Below are positions 60,830 to 64,000 of a stretch of DNA of 64,000 nt, piece by piece. The stretch covers positions 26,737 through 90,736 of the forward strand of contig CAYXAA010000015.1 in the NCBI GenBank assembly GCA_964462985.1, written 5' to 3'. Origin of the DNA: CAYXAA01 sp964462985 (GTDB lineage Bacteria > Pseudomonadota > Alphaproteobacteria > Rhizobiales > Stappiaceae). How positions within the stretch are numbered: the first letter of the stretch is position 1; every line of letters starts with the position of its first letter. The translations under genes and the position numbers were made by a program. Below the pieces are notes generated by a model that saw only the letters and a list, made by a program, of their open reading frames with translations, made no database searches and had not been told where the DNA came from.

Positions 60830-61228
60830 CGCCTCTCCCTCCCCTTTGAGCGGGCATGCTCTCAGCACTCCTGTTCGAGCAGGACCCGCACAACCGCTGC
60901 GACCGGCACGAGGGTGCGGCTTTGCCTCGCGGCGCCAAGACTGCACCGTCCGCCCAAGCTCGCAAAAGACGATCACAAGCCGGCGAGGCCGCGAAGACGC
61001 GTGACGTCCTCCTTGCCCACGAGGCAGCCCGCAATACCCGCTCCTGTGAATCGGAGCGATCAAGCCCCGCGCAATGGAACCGGGCACCCCCCGCCCGGGT
61101 TTCAACGCTGAGGCAACGTTACCGCGCGGTCGCGGCCGGCCGCAACCTGGGCCGATTCCATCCGGGATATGCTTCTTCACCTTGCCCATCTTATGGTGCA
61201 GTGTGTGCGGCGCGAGAGGGAGAAGCCT
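60830..61228. promoter_or_regulatory. Divergent region before bphO
   Basis: About 400 nt between the minus-strand membrane gene and bphO. It must hold the bphO-bphP promoter. GAGAGGGAGAAG immediately before the GTG at 61229 is a strong ribosome-binding site. No operator was recognised. Confidence 0.4.
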
Positions 61229-61804
61229 GTGAGTTCAAGTTGCCGTCGCGGACCGGAACCGGTGTTGGCCAGCCTTCGCCGATCGACCGGCGCGCTGCAC
61301 CAACGGATCGAGGAACGCTTCGACGCCGTTGCCGAACTGGCCGATCCGTCCAGCAGAGCGGCGACGATCGGCCGTTACGCCACCTTCTATGCCACCGCCC
61401 ATGCGCAGCTGGCCGCCGTGCTGGAGACTGTCGAGGGGCTTGATTTCAGGCGCCGCAGCCTCGCCTGGGCGCCGATCCGATCGCTTGCCCGCGGCGGCGA
61501 GGCGCGGCGGGATATGCCTGAGCCGGAGGACCGGTGCGAGGCGCTCGGCCGGCTTTACGTCGTCGAGGGCTCGACCCTCGGCGGCCGGCTGATCCTGCGG
61601 GATCTGCGCGCCAGGGGAATTGCCGATCCGGGACTGTCGTTTCTTGATCCCTACGGCGCCGCCGCCGGACAGGTCTGGCGTTCGCTGCTTGCCGTCCTCG
61701 AGCGCGAAGGATCGCGCGGTCCCGGCTGTCTCGAGAGCATGTGCCGCGGCGCGATGCAAGGCTTTGTTCATGCCGAACGTATCCTGTGCGGAGATGCCCG
61801 ATGA
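61229..61804 (+). CDS. bphO: Biliverdin-producing heme oxygenase
   Basis: 191 residues from a GTG start chosen because GAGGGAGAAGCCT precedes it; upstream in-frame starts give a leader unlike the family. Proximal heme ligand His24 in GALHQRIEERF, distal helix in LGRLYVVEGSTLGGRLI. It cleaves heme to biliverdin, CO and iron. It overlaps the bacteriophytochrome ATG by 4 nt, so it supplies the chromophore for that protein. Confidence 0.92.
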   Translation: MSSSCRRGPEPVLASLRRSTGALHQRIEERFDAVAELADPSSRAATIGRYATFYATAHAQLAAVLETVEGLDFRRRSLAWAPIRSLARGGEARRDMPEPEDRCEALGRLYVVEGSTLGGRLILRDLRARGIADPGLSFLDPYGAAAGQVWRSLLAVLEREGSRGPGCLESMCRGAMQGFVHAERILCGDAR

Positions 61805-63948
61805 ACCGTCCCGAAGTAGACCTGAGCAGCTGCGACCGCGAGCCGATCCACATCCCAGGGTCGATCCAGCCGCACGGCCTGCTGCTCGTGGTGGACAGCG
61901 GGTCAGGAACCGTCATCCACGCCGCCGGCGACGTCGAGACCCGGCTCGGCGTTGCCGACTGGCACGGAGCGCGGCTCGACGAGGTGCTGGGCGGGGATGT
62001 CGCCACCGCGGTTCTGACCCCGGAGGCAGTCCTGCCGCGCTGCGTCGTTCCTCCACGGGCGACGGAGGCGTTCGACCTCAGCGTCTCACGCGGCCCCCGG
62101 CAGCATCTGGTGGAACTCGAGCCGGCCGCGCCGACCGAGCTTCTGCCCACGTTGCTGCCGATGCTCGAGGTGGCGGCTCAGACCTTCGACAAGGCGGGCA
62201 ACGAGCCGGCGCTGATGGCTGCGGCTGCGCGCGCATTCCGGCGGCTGACCGGCTACGACCGGGTGATGGTCTACCGGTTTCTCGACGACGGGGCGGGCAA
62301 GGTGGTCGGCGAAGATGCCGCGCCGGGCCAGCACTCGTTCCTGAACCATCATTTCCCGGCGAGCGACATTCCGGTTCAGGCGCGGGCGCTTTACGTCCGC
62401 AACCTTGTGCGCGTCATTCCCGACGTCGACTACCGGCCGGCGCCGCTCCGCCCGCCCCGCCCCGCCGACGATGCGCTCGACATGAGTGACTGCGGCCTGC
62501 GCAGCGTGTCACCCATTCACATCCAGTACCTCAAGAACATGGGCGTGGCCGCCTCGGCGTCGTTCTCGATCGTCAAGGACGGCGTGTTGTGGGGCCTGTT
62601 TGCGTGCCATCATTCCAGCCCGCGCGGGCTGACGCTCGATGTGCGAATTGCCTGCCGGGCGCTCGCGGCCACGCTTGCGCGCCAGATCAAGGCGCGAGAG
62701 GACACCGACGTCTACCGGGAGCGGGTGCGGCTGAGGACCTTCGAGGACCGGATCATCGACCTCCTGCTGCGGGAAGGCTCGCTCGACACCACGCTTTCGA
62801 ACCATCTTGCCGAGGTGCAGAGGATGCTCGCCGCTGATGGCGTGGCCGTCCTTCGCGGCGACGAGGTGGTGATGGCCGGCAAATGCCCGGCGACCGCCGA
62901 GATCCGCGCGCTCGCCGATTGGATCGGCAGCAGCAGCGATCGCCGTCCGATTTTCGCCACCCACCAGCTGTCGACCTCGGACGCACCGCCACACGCTGTC
63001 GGCCCGCGTTCGGCCGGACTTCTGGCAATGACGCTGTCGGCCTCCGAGCGATGGAGGGTGCTCTGGTTCCGCGCCGAGGTCATCGAGGCCGTCAATTGGG
63101 CCGGCAACCCGCACAAGGCGGCCGCGGTCGGGGCGGACGGCATCTTGACCCCGCGGGCTAGCTTCCATGCCTGGAGCGAGACTGTGCGCGGCAAGGCAAA
63201 GCGCTGGAGCATCGCCGAAGTCGAGGCCGCCGAGCGCCTGGCGGTGGCGATCCAGAACGCGTGGCAGACCCGCCGTATCCGCGTCCTCAACACCGAGCTC
63301 CTGAACCTGATCGAGCAGAAGGAAGCCCTGCTGAAGCAGCGCGAATTCCTTCTTGGCGAGGTGAACCATCGGGTGCAGAACAGCCTCACCCTGGTGTCCA
63401 GCTTTCTGTCGATGCAGGCGCGCGAATCCCCGGAAGAGGCCACGCGCGAGGCCATTGCGGAGGCACGCCGGCGGATCGCTGCGGTCTCGCTGGTCCACCG
63501 CCGGCTCTACGGAGCGGGTCTGGTCCAGACCGTCGACGGCGCGCGCTACGTCGAGGAATTGCTGGAGGACCTTCTTGCCTCCACCGACGAAGGCTGGCGG
63601 GAACAGGTCACGCGCGATCTGGAACCGGTGCTCCTGCCGAACGACCGGGCCATCAGCATGGGGCTGATCCTGACCGAGCTTTTCATCAACGCCAACAAGT
63701 ACGCCTATTCCGGCACACCGGGTCCGCTGACCGTGACCCTCACCGAGGTCGGCAACACCTTCCGGCTGACGATCGCCGATGAAGGCAAGGGGCGGGAGGC
63801 CTCCGGCACCGGCTTCGGCTCGCGCATGATCGACGCGCTGGTGCATCAGCTCGGCGGGACGCTGGAGTTCAGCGACAATCGGCCCGGCACCCGCGCCGTC
63901 CTGACGGCGCCGCTGGTCTACACCGCCGAGAGCACCGACGACGTTTAG
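61801..63948 (+). CDS. bphP: Bacteriophytochrome with HWE/HisKA_2-type histidine kinase
   Basis: 715 residues. N-terminal extension with the biliverdin-binding Cys11 (LSSCDREPIHIPGSIQPHG), PAS (about 15-115), GAF (about 130-300; HFPASDIPVQARALYVRN, SPIHIQYLKNMGVAAS), PHY (about 315-490, tongue motif TPRASFHAW). The kinase is of the HisKA_2/HWE type: LLGEVNHRVQNSLTLVSSFL, then ELFINANKYAYSG and an ATP lid DEGKGREASGTGFGSRMI. It should switch between red and far-red forms and signal to a response regulator not present in this window. Confidence 0.94.
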   Translation: MNRPEVDLSSCDREPIHIPGSIQPHGLLLVVDSGSGTVIHAAGDVETRLGVADWHGARLDEVLGGDVATAVLTPEAVLPRCVVPPRATEAFDLSVSRGPRQHLVELEPAAPTELLPTLLPMLEVAAQTFDKAGNEPALMAAAARAFRRLTGYDRVMVYRFLDDGAGKVVGEDAAPGQHSFLNHHFPASDIPVQARALYVRNLVRVIPDVDYRPAPLRPPRPADDALDMSDCGLRSVSPIHIQYLKNMGVAASASFSIVKDGVLWGLFACHHSSPRGLTLDVRIACRALAATLARQIKAREDTDVYRERVRLRTFEDRIIDLLLREGSLDTTLSNHLAEVQRMLAADGVAVLRGDEVVMAGKCPATAEIRALADWIGSSSDRRPIFATHQLSTSDAPPHAVGPRSAGLLAMTLSASERWRVLWFRAEVIEAVNWAGNPHKAAAVGADGILTPRASFHAWSETVRGKAKRWSIAEVEAAERLAVAIQNAWQTRRIRVLNTELLNLIEQKEALLKQREFLLGEVNHRVQNSLTLVSSFLSMQARESPEEATREAIAEARRRIAAVSLVHRRLYGAGLVQTVDGARYVEELLEDLLASTDEGWREQVTRDLEPVLLPNDRAISMGLILTELFINANKYAYSGTPGPLTVTLTEVGNTFRLTIADEGKGREASGTGFGSRMIDALVHQLGGTLEFSDNRPGTRAVLTAPLVYTAESTDDV

Positions 63949-64000
63949 CGCCTTGCTCGATCGCCGGCCGACGACAAAGGGGCCCCTTCGGACGCGCTCA

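Noticed and set aside
60110..61111. Plus-strand ORF of 333 aa around the small membrane protein gene
   Set aside because: Arg/Pro/Gln-rich with no domain; the minus-strand 134-aa frame has clear membrane periodicity and a good ribosome-binding site.

Overview
The window is high-GC alphaproteobacterial chromosome, most likely Hyphomicrobiales (Rhizobiales). The evidence is the ccmI-ccmE-ccmF-ccmH (cycHJKL-type) order, a FeuP/FeuQ-type two-component pair preceded by a small PepSY protein, a complete RcGTA-like gene transfer agent (GTA) cluster, a YcgN-family protein, and an HWE/HisKA_2-type bacteriophytochrome kinase paired with a heme oxygenase. Nearly every gene casts long antisense shadow ORFs because of the GC skew. 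I saw no rRNA, tRNA, CRISPR array, transposase or integrase.

Region 1 (1-15.9 kb) is mostly minus-strand housekeeping. It holds a DUF2157 membrane protein, a NUDIX hydrolase, release factor 3, an alpha/beta hydrolase-OsmC fusion, the cytochrome c maturation operon, an unrecognised 473-aa protein, a small lipoprotein, the feuPQ pair with its PepSY protein, and a plus-strand EthD-like protein.

Region 2 (15.9-35.7 kb, all minus strand) is a GTA. Reading from right to left it encodes small terminase, large terminase, portal, two small ORFs, prohead protease, major capsid, adaptor, stopper, tail terminator, tail tube, two tail chaperone-type proteins, a short tape measure, distal tail, Fe-S hub, NlpC/P60 peptidase, the 1302-aa megatron, a DUF2793 protein, an endolysin and a holin-like membrane protein. 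Two non-phage genes (a methyltransferase and a YHS-domain protein) lie between the tail-terminator and tail-tube genes. Three copies of a dispersed palindromic repeat also sit inside the cluster.

Region 3 (35.9-46.5 kb) carries a SRPBCC protein, a peptidoglycan-binding/papain-like cysteine protease, a soluble globin-coupled chemoreceptor, a GFA protein, a PAS-GAF-GGDEF diguanylate cyclase, a YcgN protein, and a PBP1A-DUF1214-DUF1254 operon.

Region 4 (46.7-55.2 kb) carries an NEW3-protein/ATPase/permease ABC system, a truncated dihydrofolate-reductase-family remnant, a four-gene envelope/stress-type operon that begins with a 22-aa membrane miniprotein, an S10 carboxypeptidase, and an HtrA-like protein that has lost its whole catalytic triad.

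Region 5 (55.6-64 kb) holds a cassette of a membrane-anchored SGNH hydrolase facing an SxtJ-like membrane protein, a 49-aa DUF5989 protein, a NodU/CmcH-type carbamoyltransferase and a small unknown. After it come a small membrane protein and the bphO-bphP light-sensing operon. The least explained items are the carbamoyltransferase/SxtJ/DUF5989/SGNH cassette, the cargo genes and repeats inside the GTA, and the AvrRpt2-like protease.
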